DNA of 26,426 nucleotides from positions 1-26,426 of IMG/VR virus record IMGVR_UViG_3300027851_000116. One strand, given 5' to 3'. Position numbers and translations under genes: made by a program. Shown piece by piece: positions 7,132 through 16,862 of this stretch. Position 1 is the first letter of the stretch. Every line of letters starts with the position of its first letter. This DNA is from a virus. The notes beneath the pieces were generated by a model. The model worked only from the letters and a program-made list of their open reading frames with translations, was not told the DNA's origin and did not search any database.

Positions 7132-10100
7132 CAGTTCACCGTCCCCACGTCCACCTGTAAGTCATCACCGTCGAGGTACTGGTCAAAGAAATCAGCAAAC
7201 TTCACATCAGTATCCCGATAGTCGTAGCGCCACTGATCCCACTGATCACGCACATACGCACCATCCTCGCCACGGGCAATAGCATCAGTAGCCTGATCAC
7301 GCACGTAGATGTACGTGCCGATAGCCAGCCAAGTCTTCGACCTGCCAAGTTCCGACTCGCGGAACTTCTTATCCGACAACGCGAAACGAACAGCAGCCAA
7401 CGCAGTACCCACATACGGGGCGAAAGAATCGGGACCATATGCGGTCCAAGCGTCACCGTAGCGGGTCAACATGCGGGCCTTGAAATCATCCCACTGTGCA
7501 GTAACACCATTCTCAATTGAGGCCTTCGACCTGATCGACTTCACACCAAGCTGTGCCAGTTTATTGTCACGCAAAGCCTTCGCGGCAGAATAGTCAGCCC
7601 ACATGGAAGACACTTCACCCTGCATAGCAATCTGCTCAGGGTTCATCTTCGACTTCCAGTTACCATCAGTACCAGGCATCGACTGTGAAAGCCAGTAATT
7701 GTAGGAGCCACGATTAAACTCACCATCAGGCGCGGTAGCGCCAATGATACCGGCAGCCTCCGGTCCGAAATTTGAAATCAGCGACTTCACGATAGGTTCA
7801 TTGCCAATGATCGCATTCCATGATTCAAGCGTTGGGGCAATGTTCGGTGCCTGCGACATGGTAGTGGAGCGCGTCAACGGCATGTAAGCGTCGCCCACTT
7901 TCGACCGGAACAGGTCAAGTTTCTGCGTGAACGTCAACGAATCATCGGCAGTGATGTTATGCCAAATGTCCAGTTCAGTCTGATACTTCGAGGTGCGCAT
8001 CAGCGCAGCCGGAAGCGTCAACGAACCAAGCGTTGAGAACAAGAAAAACTGGTTCGCCCTATCGAGGACTTTCTTCGCATCAAACTTCTCAACACCAAGA
8101 TTCTGATCCACTAGCGCGGACTGCGTCATCGACCCAAGCACCTGCATGTACGCCAAGTTATCCTCGCCACGCACCATGCTATAGAACTTGCGAGCAGCAG
8201 CAGGAACAGCTACGTCAACGAAACCACCAACACCACCCTTAGCCTCACCGAATGAGATGAACTGATTGTAGACCGTCTCACCAACATGGTCCTTCAACCA
8301 CTGCTGCCAGTCGGGCTTCTGTGCAAGAATGTTCCCCAAGGGAACAGCCGCGAGTGGTGCGTTGAAACCGGGCAGGAACGGCGACTCGCCAGGTGTCACC
8401 ACATTCAGTGACGACAGCGGCACGACACTCTCAATACCACCAGCGGCTGCCGCGATGAGGCGACCAAGTTCACCCGGCAGCACCATGGCGGCGTTAGGGT
8501 TCACGTTCAGGAAAGAGAACGGTGACGCCTCAATCTTCTCACCAGTTTGCGTGTCATACACGAGCCCCATAGATGCGGGCACATTCCACAGCATAGAAGC
8601 GCGAGCGAGCACAGACGGATCGTTCTTCACGATACGCCCCCAAGTGCGCATCGAATTCTCCCACGCCGCGAAAAACGGTGACAGGAACCTGAGCGCAGCA
8701 GCAGGATTCGAGTAGCGCACAATAGTGAACAGTGTCTCATTCGTTGCCGACAGTGCACGCCTATGTGCTGCGTCAAGAATCTTCGCAGACACGGCATCAT
8801 CCAACAGGTTCAACCCCTGCGATTCAGCCAAACGCGACAGTGCGGCAGTCTCACGCTTCCACACCTCATTGTAGAACGGTTGACGAACCAAAGCCGACTC
8901 GGGCATTGAACCGAGATGCTCAAAAAACCATGCCAAGCCTTGACGGAACTTCCCACGACCACCGGCCTCAAGGGCCGACATCACTTCACGACCATGCACA
9001 GGTGACAGCACAGACGGGTCAGGGAGGAGATTCTTCAACTGTCCACCCGTGGGAGTGGGCGTGGACTTGATCAAATCCCTAGCGGCCTGTGACGGGAAGT
9101 AGCGGTTGAACATTTCATACATGAAATCAACCTGAGCCGAACGCAGCTCAGGAGTGTACAAGTCCAGTTCACGAGCCCAAGCGTTGCCTTCACGTGAGCG
9201 AGCCCAAGCGTGCACGTCATCGAGGCTGTCACCGCGCACGAACTTAGCGGTCATCGGGTCTGACGTGAACTGCTTGACTGTGTTCGCTAGTTCCTGAAAA
9301 TAGTGCTCATCGCTGGGGTCAATCTTCTCCCAGCTTCGCTCGCTCATGCGGGTCAGTAGGTCACGGTCAGCGCGTGACTCGAAAAAGTTTTGCACCGAAC
9401 GAGAGTTGGATGCGCCAGCGCGTCGCACCTCGCCAAGTTCACCAGCGAACGCAGCATCATCACCAATGTAACGCTTACCGAGAGTGGCACGGTACCCGTC
9501 CCACTTCTGCGACATTGCCTGAAAATCTGTGACAGACTGCTCCGCAGTGGCGCGGGCGGACTTCAACCCGGCAACCCACTCAGGTGCACGGTCCGCAGCA
9601 ATGGCAAGGTCGTCATCAATCTGTTTGATCACGAGACGCTGCTCAGTGATCCACTGACCGATGTTCTTCTGCACATCATCGACAGTGTGCAGTTTCGCGC
9701 CACGGCCAGCGTTCCAGTACACGTTCCTAGCGCCACGAGCGGCCACGACAGGCCGCAAGGCTGGGACTGTTCCCAAGGTGGCCCATGAGCGCAGCCAACC
9801 CTCAGCCACGTTGCGCTGGGGGTAGCCCAGGCGCATGAGGACAGACGCTTTCCAGATGGAGTTCATTTCATCCATCCAACGGACAGCGGTCTCAGCGCCA
9901 GACTCGCCAATGTGCTGAACTTCACTTACAGCAGCCTTGCCATTATCTGCCAGTAGAGCCTTGCGGATCGCATCGTGGGCCTTGGAGTACACCGGGTGCG
10001 ACCCGAGACGGCGAGCCGTCTCCTCCATCAAACGCATATCCAACAGCGGAACACGTGACTCAAGTTGCGACACCAGATTAGGATGCGCAGACAACAGCGC

Positions 10101-11939
10101 CCCATCCTCATCCACGCCGAACGCAGACTTGTTCCTGTCACCAATCTTCGCCTTCACCGCATTACGGCGGCGAGCAATCCAAGCATACTGATCGAGCAGC
10201 AAATCCTCATCCACGCCATGCGCAGCCGCGATACGGCGCACAGTGGCACGCTCAATCTCCTCCGTAGCGGCCCAACGCTCAGAGGACGTACGCGCACCAG
10301 TCCAAGTGTCTGTCACCCACTGCTTAAACACGCCATCCTTGCGGACAGTGCGCGAGTCACCCACCATCGACAGTAGTTCATCAACGGCACTGTTACCGTC
10401 ATCGAGGCCACGGATACTAGCCCACCCGGATGAGCGTTGACCGGAAGCCCAAGCCCACAAGCGCACCTTACGGAAACCGGAAGACAACTGGAACGTGTGC
10501 TCCACGATAGCGGGACCCTCGTCAATGACACGACCAGTACCGGGAAGCCCGGCCTTAATCGCCCCCACGAGACCCTCGCCAGTGGTAGAAGTTGGCGTGT
10601 CAAACAGGCCACGTGCGGCAGCCTCATCCAATGCAGGCGCGAGGGAAGCCTTCGACGCGCGAGCATCAGAAGCGACACCCTGACGCACGCTCTTAGGCAG
10701 GTCACGGTTGGCGCGACCAGCCGACCACACTGCACGAACACGCTCAAAACCAGGCGACCTACTACTCACGCGAGTGATCGGTGCGATAGTCGTGTCATAG
10801 AATGCGATAGCATCCTTCAACGCGGCATTGCGTGCCACAAGATCATCCATGATCGCAGAGGCAGAGAAACCTTCCTCAAGCACATCATCAACGAAACCAG
10901 TATCAGTGCGGCCAAACACGCCAGCAACAAAAGCCTTCTCATAATTCAACGAACGCGTGGCGTTCTGGATAGCGTCAGCGACACCCTGAGACTCGGCACG
11001 CAGCAAACCCATGTAACGCTGATTACCTGTAGCAGCAGCATAGGCGATCACGCCAAGGCGGTCATCGTGAATGTTACCAAGAATCCCAGCAAGAGTGTCC
11101 TTGTAGGGACTGGAGTTGACTGGTGCCCACTCGCGCAACTGGCTCGTGGTAGACTTCGCAACATGACGGCCAGCTACGAGCACGGCATTATCTACACCCT
11201 CGGCACCGTTCGATGCAATAAACTTGAGCGCATCATCAGCACCCCTACCAATGTCGTCAACGACACTAGGCAGGTTCGTGGATGCAGAAGCCAAACCACG
11301 CACGGCAAGGAAATCGGAACCGAGGCGGGCAACTTTCACACCCTTACCCGCGATAACGAGCGGGTCCATGTACCAGGAGAAAGCGGCATCGTTCAGCCCG
11401 GAAGCGACACGCCCGAACGTGTCCTCCTCGAAAGCGGCCCTACGCTGCTCCACACTATTAATGTTGAAATCCGGTTGAGCCCATGCGGGCGCATCCGGTA
11501 AAGCGGAAGCGTCATAGCCGAAAGCGTTAAGAACAGTCCAGCCGTAGCGGCTCGCATTCGCGACAGCCACCTGACCGAAGCTGACCTGTGACGCCTCATG
11601 CCAAGACAGGGCACCAATACCACCAGGCAGTGCGGCGTTCGTGAAAGACGCCGTCTGTGAAATCAGGTCAGTGGCCTGCTGATACGTTTTCGCGGTAGCT
11701 GACGCGCCAGCACCAAGCACAGGCACCCGTGAAAAGTCATCCATCCACGCATCATCCAAGATGTCCGTGAACCAGTTGTGTGACTCGTAGTCTTCCACGG
11801 GTGTGGCAATAGTTGCCGTGCCAGTGGTTTTCGCTCCAGCGAAACGACTACCGACAGGAGTAGGGCCGGTAGGTGCCACGCTAGGGGCAGGCTTACGGGA
11901 GCCCTTGCGGATCAGGGCAAGATCATCCTCAAGACTCAA
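7131..11939 (-). CDS. Very large virion-type protein, 1602 aa
   Basis: This is the longest gene in the window. It starts with TTG at 11939 (MSLEDDLALIRKGSRKPAPS); the TTG overlaps the upstream TGA, with no ATG alternative near by. Residues 15-50 are proline/glycine/threonine-rich. The body is mainly helical with several amphipathic or hydrophobic stretches, for example LRFLSPFFAAWENSMRTWGR (about residue 1083), GGVGGFVDVAVPAAARKF and FLFSTLGSLTLPAALMRTSK (about 1300). I searched by eye for polymerase, transglycosylase and peptidase motifs and found none convincing. Its size and place between portal and scaffold genes match large internal or ejection proteins of tailed phages. A tape measure is unlikely because it precedes the capsid gene. 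Assignment rests on context. Confidence 0.85.
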   Translation of the reverse strand: MSLEDDLALIRKGSRKPAPSVAPTGPTPVGSRFAGAKTTGTATIATPVEDYESHNWFTDILDDAWMDDFSRVPVLGAGASATAKTYQQATDLISQTASFTNAALPGGIGALSWHEASQVSFGQVAVANASRYGWTVLNAFGYDASALPDAPAWAQPDFNINSVEQRRAAFEEDTFGRVASGLNDAAFSWYMDPLVIAGKGVKVARLGSDFLAVRGLASASTNLPSVVDDIGRGADDALKFIASNGAEGVDNAVLVAGRHVAKSTTSQLREWAPVNSSPYKDTLAGILGNIHDDRLGVIAYAAATGNQRYMGLLRAESQGVADAIQNATRSLNYEKAFVAGVFGRTDTGFVDDVLEEGFSASAIMDDLVARNAALKDAIAFYDTTIAPITRVSSRSPGFERVRAVWSAGRANRDLPKSVRQGVASDARASKASLAPALDEAAARGLFDTPTSTTGEGLVGAIKAGLPGTGRVIDEGPAIVEHTFQLSSGFRKVRLWAWASGQRSSGWASIRGLDDGNSAVDELLSMVGDSRTVRKDGVFKQWVTDTWTGARTSSERWAATEEIERATVRRIAAAHGVDEDLLLDQYAWIARRRNAVKAKIGDRNKSAFGVDEDGALLSAHPNLVSQLESRVPLLDMRLMEETARRLGSHPVYSKAHDAIRKALLADNGKAAVSEVQHIGESGAETAVRWMDEMNSIWKASVLMRLGYPQRNVAEGWLRSWATLGTVPALRPVVAARGARNVYWNAGRGAKLHTVDDVQKNIGQWITEQRLVIKQIDDDLAIAADRAPEWVAGLKSARATAEQSVTDFQAMSQKWDGYRATLGKRYIGDDAAFAGELGEVRRAGASNSRSVQNFFESRADRDLLTRMSERSWEKIDPSDEHYFQELANTVKQFTSDPMTAKFVRGDSLDDVHAWARSREGNAWARELDLYTPELRSAQVDFMYEMFNRYFPSQAARDLIKSTPTPTGGQLKNLLPDPSVLSPVHGREVMSALEAGGRGKFRQGLAWFFEHLGSMPESALVRQPFYNEVWKRETAALSRLAESQGLNLLDDAVSAKILDAAHRRALSATNETLFTIVRYSNPAAALRFLSPFFAAWENSMRTWGRIVKNDPSVLARASMLWNVPASMGLVYDTQTGEKIEASPFSFLNVNPNAAMVLPGELGRLIAAAAGGIESVVPLSSLNVVTPGESPFLPGFNAPLAAVPLGNILAQKPDWQQWLKDHVGETVYNQFISFGEAKGGVGGFVDVAVPAAARKFYSMVRGEDNLAYMQVLGSMTQSALVDQNLGVEKFDAKKVLDRANQFFLFSTLGSLTLPAALMRTSKYQTELDIWHNITADDSLTFTQKLDLFRSKVGDAYMPLTRSTTMSQAPNIAPTLESWNAIIGNEPIVKSLISNFGPEAAGIIGATAPDGEFNRGSYNYWLSQSMPGTDGNWKSKMNPEQIAMQGEVSSMWADYSAAKALRDNKLAQLGVKSIRSKASIENGVTAQWDDFKARMLTRYGDAWTAYGPDSFAPYVGTALAAVRFALSDKKFRESELGRSKTWLAIGTYIYVRDQATDAIARGEDGAYVRDQWDQWRYDYRDTDVKFADFFDQYLDGDDLQVDVGTVN

Positions 11940-12100
11940 CCCGAAACACCCCGCTCACGTTTACTTGTAATGAAAGCCAAAAACTCGTCACGCTGCTCAA
12001 CTGAATCCCATTCAGTTAAACCAATACCGATCACCACGCCGGGAGCCTCAACGCCGATAGCGTCCACGGCAGCAGTAATGTCTTCCACGAAAGACGGCAT
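11936..12100 (-). CDS. Small acidic protein, 54 aa
   Basis: This short frame fills the gap between two larger genes and is easily missed. ATG 12100 overlaps the preceding stop (TGATG), and its own TGA at 11938-11936 overlaps the TTG start of the 1602-residue gene. The product reads MPSFVEDITAAVDAIGVEAP, then GVVIGIGLTEWDSVEQRDEF and a basic end (ITSKRERG). One amphipathic helix at the start and one near the end are likely. Overlap on both sides strongly supports a real gene coupled in translation. I do not recognise the family; a chaperone or minor head component is possible. Confidence 0.75.
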   Translation of the reverse strand: MPSFVEDITAAVDAIGVEAPGVVIGIGLTEWDSVEQRDEFLAFITSKRERGVSG

Positions 12101-12564
12101 CAGTTCATGTCCCGCACGGCACGCACGAAACGCACAAACGAAGGTGGAATGTTGTCACCCTGTGCGGTACGCATCAGGGAGGGGAGCCAGCGTTCCTTGA
12201 TCGCGGCAAGATCCTGCGATGATTCTTTCCGAAACGAGCCTTTAGAGAGGACAGAATCATCGGACCCTGCACCCATAGGGTTGCCCTCCGTTAGGGGCTC
12301 TGAGGGCCGTTCTGTGCCCGCTAGGAGGGGTGTGGGCGCGGGCACGTCAGACGCGGCAGAGGCCGGCATCGAGTTGTTTGCGCTTGCGGCAGCCATCGGT
12401 GCCGCGCCCTGGATCTCATTCAACGCCTGATTCTCCCCATACGGTAGGCCCGTGACGGGACGAACAGGTTGACCAGCGCCGCCATCTGTGCGACGCGATA
12501 GTGCCCCTGGGCCGGACACTGGGGCCGGTTGGCTGGGTTTGCGGTAACCGCCCTGCTCAACCAT
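12100..12564 (-). CDS. Conserved disordered-type phage protein, 154 aa
   Basis: ATG 12564 lies 4 bases after a GGTGAG site and overlaps the previous gene by 8 bases. The N terminus reads MVEQGGYRKPSQPAPVSGPG, then ALSRRTDGGAGQPVRPVTGL and PYGENQAL. I remember this RTDGG..QPVR...G..YGE start from small proteins next to actinophage portal genes, but no function has been shown to my knowledge. The middle is alanine/serine/proline-rich with little predicted structure. The last 40 residues form a basic helix-turn region (IKERWLPSLMRTAQGDNIPP, then SFVRFVRAVRDMN). It may be a scaffold-like or head-assembly factor. Confidence 0.75.
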   Translation of the reverse strand: MVEQGGYRKPSQPAPVSGPGALSRRTDGGAGQPVRPVTGLPYGENQALNEIQGAAPMAAASANNSMPASAASDVPAPTPLLAGTERPSEPLTEGNPMGAGSDDSVLSKGSFRKESSQDLAAIKERWLPSLMRTAQGDNIPPSFVRFVRAVRDMN

Positions 12565-12799
12565 TCAACTCACCATTATCCAACACAATAGCCTCAACCT
12601 CATCGGCATCCGGCGTGGCCTCGATCATGCCATACTCGGCAGCGATCAACACGGCCTCACCCAGCATCTTCATCACCCTATTGTGCAAGTCATCAGCAAC
12701 ATCAGGTTGCCAAGAACAGTCCTCCGCACAGGCATACACATGAATGGAGCCGATAGCTACCTGCATCGTGATGTCACGTGAACGAACAGCCATCAGCAT
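12557..12799 (-). CDS. Small conserved phage protein, 80 aa
   Basis: The gene ends 8 bases inside the next one. Three starts are possible: TTG 12805, ATG 12799 and ATG 12793; none has a clear AGGAG site, and I list 12799. The product reads MLMAVRSRDITMQVAIGSIH, then VYACAEDCSWQPDVADDLHN and RVMKMLGEAVLIAAEYGM, and ends in an acidic tail (DADEVEAIVLDNGE). It has a short beta part followed by one long helix and two cysteines. The function is unknown to me. It lies between the portal and the 1602-residue gene, within the virion operon. Confidence 0.65.
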   Translation of the reverse strand: MLMAVRSRDITMQVAIGSIHVYACAEDCSWQPDVADDLHNRVMKMLGEAVLIAAEYGMIEATPDADEVEAIVLDNGELNG

Positions 12800-12868
12800 T
12801 TCCAATCAACATTGTAGGAAAGGGAGTGAAATGTATCAGGGAATAGTCAAACAGGTACTTATGCTCCC

Positions 12869-12903
12869 GATTGTTTACTTTACGCGGTGCTGATTGTTTA
12901 CTT
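12869..12903. repeat. Direct repeat of 12 bases, two copies 23 bases apart
   Basis: GATTGTTTACTT occurs at 12869-12880 and 12892-12903. The second copy covers the stop codon of the 51-aa gene. The stretch 12806-12897 has no gene. The repeat may be a small duplication of a gene end or a protein binding pair. Confidence 0.5.
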
Positions 12904-13053
12904 CGCGCCCTTACCAGAGCCACCCTTACCAGCACCAGCGTAACCATCAACAACCTTACCACCAACAACCGAACCAGAACCCTTGGTGACCGGGGCAACA
13001 ACCGGAGCCGGAGCCTTACCACCCTGCATACTTGCGTACTTACCTGAACCCAT
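12898..13053 (-). CDS. Glycine/alanine/lysine-rich small protein, 51 aa
   Basis: I chose ATG 13053 because GGAG stands 6 bases upstream; ATG 13059 directly before it lies too close. The product reads MGSGKYASMQGGKAPAPVVA, then PVTKGSGSVVGGKVVDGYAG and AGKGGSGKGAK. It is basic and low in complexity, without predicted folded core. It begins 22 bases after the portal stop. Such short basic Gly-Lys peptides could bind DNA or act as a minor virion component, but this is a guess. Confidence 0.65.
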   Translation of the reverse strand: MGSGKYASMQGGKAPAPVVAPVTKGSGSVVGGKVVDGYAGAGKGGSGKGAK

Positions 13054-13075
13054 AACCATCTCCAATAGTGTATTT

Positions 13076-14932
13076 TTAACGCGAAGCGGAACGCTGCGTA
13101 ACATTGCCAGACAAATTAGCCTTACCAGACGCACTCAACCCAGCCACAAGCGACTGCATACTAGGACGCCCACCGGGTGTTTGACCAGCCTGACCAGGAG
13201 CCACGCCATCCAGTAACCCAGTAGGTTGCATACCATCAGGAACACCACCAGGAGGGCCTGAACCGGGGGCACCAGCCTCACCCGGCAGCTCACCTCCTGG
13301 TGAAACAGTGGGCTCAGGTGGGGCCATACCCTCCTGAACAGCATCCTCAATCGACTTACCAGCCTGCCGCGCCTTAATCGTCTTCATCGCAGCAAGCAAC
13401 GGAACAGAAGGATCACCCCCATTCTGGGCCAGCAACGGAATAGACTGCACATAACCAGCCATACCCTCAATCAACGTGGCACGCAACTGCTCCACATCAA
13501 TCTTGATACGCTCCTCTATCGGATTGATAGAGAAAGGCATCTGCGTCATCAGGAACTCTTCACTAATGATATTCGCCTGTAACGCCTGCAAACCGAACAC
13601 GAGAGCCTGATTCGGGTTCAACCCAGCCATCAAACCATACTGCACATCAACCGTGTAATCACCGTTAATGTCCTTCGATGGTGTGTACGTTATCTCATAC
13701 GGCGCACCGAGCTGGTTGCCTTTAATGTTCTTCGTCACGTCACCGAACAGTTTTTCTTCAACCATGAGAGACTTCTGCATGAGACGCTTGAACATGCCAG
13801 CGAGCATCGCCTGACCCGTACGAATCTGCGTATCGAACGCACCATCCAAGGCATCAACACCGGCACCAGTAACAATGGAACCAGATACCTCGCCACGACG
13901 CGAAGGGGCGTAACGCGCCCCGTGCATCAACTCCTGATCCAACGACTGCTGCTGCGCGAACGCGGAAGCAGGAACCTCCTGGCGCAGTTTCTGCACACCA
14001 TTAGGGTTATCGGTACGGATCAACGCATCAGGACCATACGGAACCTCAACCACGTCCGTAGGCACAATCAGTTGCGACTGCACACTTTTCGTTGCTGCCT
14101 CAAGCCCAAGGAGGGCGAAGCGGGACTTCGCAACCTGCACCGCCACCACGTCAGCGAACTGGCCACGCGGCTTATCGCGCAGGCCGGGACGTGAACCGTA
14201 CTCAATCAGGCACTCGCCCACCATATTCTTAGCGGACACCAGCACCATAGACTTACCAGTGCCAGCATTCGGCATGAACAACAGGTCAGTGTACTTGTCG
14301 TGATACCTCACGACCTCGAACTCTGCATTACCAGACGCATAGCCAAGACTAGACGCTACATGCGGATACTCCGCACACAACTCATCACGAGTCTTGAAAA
14401 AGGAGAAAAACCCACCAGTGACCTCACGCCAACGGTTGAAAATAGGGTAGAAACCCTGCGCCGAGTGGAACATGATACGGGGCATCGACTCATCAACGTC
14501 CACCTCAACCATGCCCACCACATACCCAGCAGTGAAATAGTCATCACACGCATCATACGACTGCGTTTGCAGTCGCGAGAAGTCAATGTGATGCTGAATG
14601 ATCTTCGACTTCTTCTCAGCACGGCGCTGAGCAGAGTCATTCGACTTCTTCTCAGGCGAACAATCAAACGAAGGCAACGGTGCAAGCACCTCAGCCAAGT
14701 CACGGGCAGCAACATCAATCATGTTCGCCACAATAGACGAATCCCAAGGCCCACTAGAGGGGAACAACTCAGGATACACTTGCGCTATACGGCCCTCACG
14801 GACCGCCATAACCTTCTCAATCTCCAACTGGCGGTCAGCATACTTCGCCTTCGTCCTATCAAACAGGCCACGAAGGAAAGTCAGAGACTTCTGCCCCGGC
14901 TCATCATAGTCAACACCAGATTCAACCGACAC
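13076..14932 (-). CDS. Portal protein, 618 aa
   Basis: The portal forms the ring through which DNA enters and leaves the head. I place the start at GTG 14932 because GAGGGG lies 5 bases before it; GTG 14938 is the alternative and would overlap that site. The N-terminal part has RTKAKYADRQLEIEKVMAVR and PWDSSIVANMIDVAARDLAE, typical of the clip and wing helices of portals. The middle reads VGMVEVDVDESMPRIMFHSA and FYPIFNRWREVTGGFFSFFK. A helical stretch (QIRTGQAMLAGMFKRLMQKS) follows. The last 90 residues are proline/glycine-rich and probably flexible. The length exceeds the usual 450-550 residues mainly through this tail. It directly follows the terminase gene, the normal order. Confidence 0.85.
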   Translation of the reverse strand: MSVESGVDYDEPGQKSLTFLRGLFDRTKAKYADRQLEIEKVMAVREGRIAQVYPELFPSSGPWDSSIVANMIDVAARDLAEVLAPLPSFDCSPEKKSNDSAQRRAEKKSKIIQHHIDFSRLQTQSYDACDDYFTAGYVVGMVEVDVDESMPRIMFHSAQGFYPIFNRWREVTGGFFSFFKTRDELCAEYPHVASSLGYASGNAEFEVVRYHDKYTDLLFMPNAGTGKSMVLVSAKNMVGECLIEYGSRPGLRDKPRGQFADVVAVQVAKSRFALLGLEAATKSVQSQLIVPTDVVEVPYGPDALIRTDNPNGVQKLRQEVPASAFAQQQSLDQELMHGARYAPSRRGEVSGSIVTGAGVDALDGAFDTQIRTGQAMLAGMFKRLMQKSLMVEEKLFGDVTKNIKGNQLGAPYEITYTPSKDINGDYTVDVQYGLMAGLNPNQALVFGLQALQANIISEEFLMTQMPFSINPIEERIKIDVEQLRATLIEGMAGYVQSIPLLAQNGGDPSVPLLAAMKTIKARQAGKSIEDAVQEGMAPPEPTVSPGGELPGEAGAPGSGPPGGVPDGMQPTGLLDGVAPGQAGQTPGGRPSMQSLVAGLSASGKANLSGNVTQRSASR

Positions 14933-14948
14933 AAGCACCCCTCACGGG

Positions 14949-16841
14949 TTAGACAGAAGACAAGAAACGCTCAGCCTGACCACTCAGGAAACTGAAAGAA
15001 CCACGCTGCGACAAATCATGGCGTGTAGCAAACGGATTCGTGACATGAGTGTTCTTACTGTGACCCATGCCCTTCAAACGGTCCCTGACGGCCAGCTCAC
15101 AAATCCACCAAGCCATCACCGTGTCCGTCTTCTGCGACTTCGGGGCATCAGGATGCCACGTCACCAACTGCTCAACAAGCGCCTTCAACGACTCCGTAGC
15201 GATCTGCGGAAACTCAACCAGCGCCTTCTTATCCTCGTGTCCACTAAACAAGGTAGACAGGGAAGCGACACCAAAATCAGCATTCCACTTATTGTAACCA
15301 CCAGTATGATGCTCCCTGAACAGCACACCACGCGCCGACAGGAACTCACGAATCTCACGATCCTGAGTCAACATGCCCTGAAAAGCATTCTTCTCAACAC
15401 GCCACTCAACAATACCATACTTCAACGTCCACGTTTTGATATGCTCACGGATAGCATCAGGCGTCATCTTCGCCTTATTCCACACATCAAGCAAATACCG
15501 CTTCTGCGTATTCGGATCAATACCCACACACACGCTCGACGTGAACCCCACCATAGCCGGGTCCATACCAGCCACCACAATCAGGCCCTCCATACCGCCA
15601 CGGCGATTCCCCACCATACCATTAGGAATCAAACCAGGACGACGCTGACCATTCGTCACACCAACAATCATGTCACCAGTGAACACCTGATCATCAGAAG
15701 TCTGCTGCTGCTGATACACCCGAGCCCAACCATCAACACTCGTGCGCCTACGGCGCTTCGCAAGATTAGGGCCATCCCAACGCGGAAACAAGCCATCCGC
15801 GTCCGGTTCCCGCTGATCACCCTTCGCATTACTATCATGCGAATCAGAACGAGGCCACAGAGTCACCCAATCCTTCGGATCATCAGCGAACTCCAACACC
15901 GCAGGCATACTCAAATAGGTCCACGGATTCTCATCATCCGGGTAACGCTTAGGATTACGCAGCTCAATATACATATCCTTCGACGCCAGACGCGTCCCCA
16001 CCACGATACAACAACCACCCACAGCGATACGGTTCAAAACCTCATCCTGAATCCACGTGATATGCTTCTCATAATCATGCGCATTCTCAAGATCCACCGC
16101 GTCATCAATGATAATGATATCGGCACGGGCACCATAAATATGACCACCAATACCCAACGCCTCAACCGTAGGGTCCTTCTCCCCGGAGTCGCGAATATCA
16201 GCAGAGACGTAGATCATCTTCTGCGTCCACGCAGAAGAGTTCTCACTATAGCCCTGAGGGGGACCGAACGTGGCATGGAACTTCGCGAACTTCGGATGAG
16301 TCAAACGATCCTTGACCGCCATCAAAAACTTCTGCGCCATCGCAGCAGTCTTCGACACAATCAGAATCCTGATATTCGGGTCCTCAGCAATCCGAGCAAC
16401 CGTATAATTCACCGTCAAAGACGTAGACTTACCGTGAGCTGGCGGCATATTCACAATCACCAAATCCTGCTCATTACGTTCAAAAGCCATCGCAGGATGC
16501 AACCAGGCCGGATCACGGCCCTCAATCAAATCAATCGCATTCTGAATATGCGGAAACACACGAGTATTCAGGTACGACTCACTGAACACATGAAACGGAG
16601 GGAAACCACCCTCACGGTCGAGCATCATCGCAGACGCAGCATCCAAGCGGGCACGGTCAACACGAGCCCTAAACTCCGCATCATTCTTCCGATACGACTC
16701 ATACGACGCCATGCTCCGGCCAGCCACAATCAGCGCATTCTCAACCGTCTGACCCGCGGCAATCTGATCCAAAATGATCTGCTTCGTCTCAGCCTGAGGA
16801 CGCTCCCTACTCTTCACCCCAGTCGCACGAGAACCAGCCAA
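14949..16841 (-). CDS. terL: Terminase large subunit with fused HTH-like N terminus, 630 aa
   Basis: This is the DNA-packaging motor. Residues 133-140 (PPAHGKST) are the Walker A motif and 242-250 (IIIIDDAVD) the Walker B motif. The nuclease domain shows likely metal ligands D427 (GMDPA), E483 (VEKNAF) and D573 (KTDTVMAWW). WDGPNLAKRRR and ARVYQQQ at about 356-380 are common in this family. Residues about 29-65 (QTVENALIVAGRSMASYESY, then KNDAEFRARVDRAR) look like the homeodomain-type DNA-binding helix pair of small terminases, and no separate small-subunit gene is visible. The start is TTG 16841, with GGAG 11 bases upstream; no ATG occurs before residue 44. It is the first gene of the leftward operon, 16 bases before the portal. 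Confidence 0.92.
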   Translation of the reverse strand: MAGSRATGVKSRERPQAETKQIILDQIAAGQTVENALIVAGRSMASYESYRKNDAEFRARVDRARLDAASAMMLDREGGFPPFHVFSESYLNTRVFPHIQNAIDLIEGRDPAWLHPAMAFERNEQDLVIVNMPPAHGKSTSLTVNYTVARIAEDPNIRILIVSKTAAMAQKFLMAVKDRLTHPKFAKFHATFGPPQGYSENSSAWTQKMIYVSADIRDSGEKDPTVEALGIGGHIYGARADIIIIDDAVDLENAHDYEKHITWIQDEVLNRIAVGGCCIVVGTRLASKDMYIELRNPKRYPDDENPWTYLSMPAVLEFADDPKDWVTLWPRSDSHDSNAKGDQREPDADGLFPRWDGPNLAKRRRRTSVDGWARVYQQQQTSDDQVFTGDMIVGVTNGQRRPGLIPNGMVGNRRGGMEGLIVVAGMDPAMVGFTSSVCVGIDPNTQKRYLLDVWNKAKMTPDAIREHIKTWTLKYGIVEWRVEKNAFQGMLTQDREIREFLSARGVLFREHHTGGYNKWNADFGVASLSTLFSGHEDKKALVEFPQIATESLKALVEQLVTWHPDAPKSQKTDTVMAWWICELAVRDRLKGMGHSKNTHVTNPFATRHDLSQRGSFSFLSGQAERFLSSV

Positions 16842-16862
16842 CAGAAAACACGCTCCAAAAGT

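Noticed and set aside
10437-11501. A 354-codon plus-strand frame opposite the 1602-residue gene
   Set aside because: Low-complexity Ser/Thr/Arg composition and no ribosome site. Coding of the minus strand is continuous through it.
7131-11939. N4-type virion RNA polymerase
   Set aside because: The capsid type and large size suggested it, but I find no T7/N4-polymerase signature such as R-x3-K-x6-7-YG or the DxxGR-type motif in the 1602 residues.
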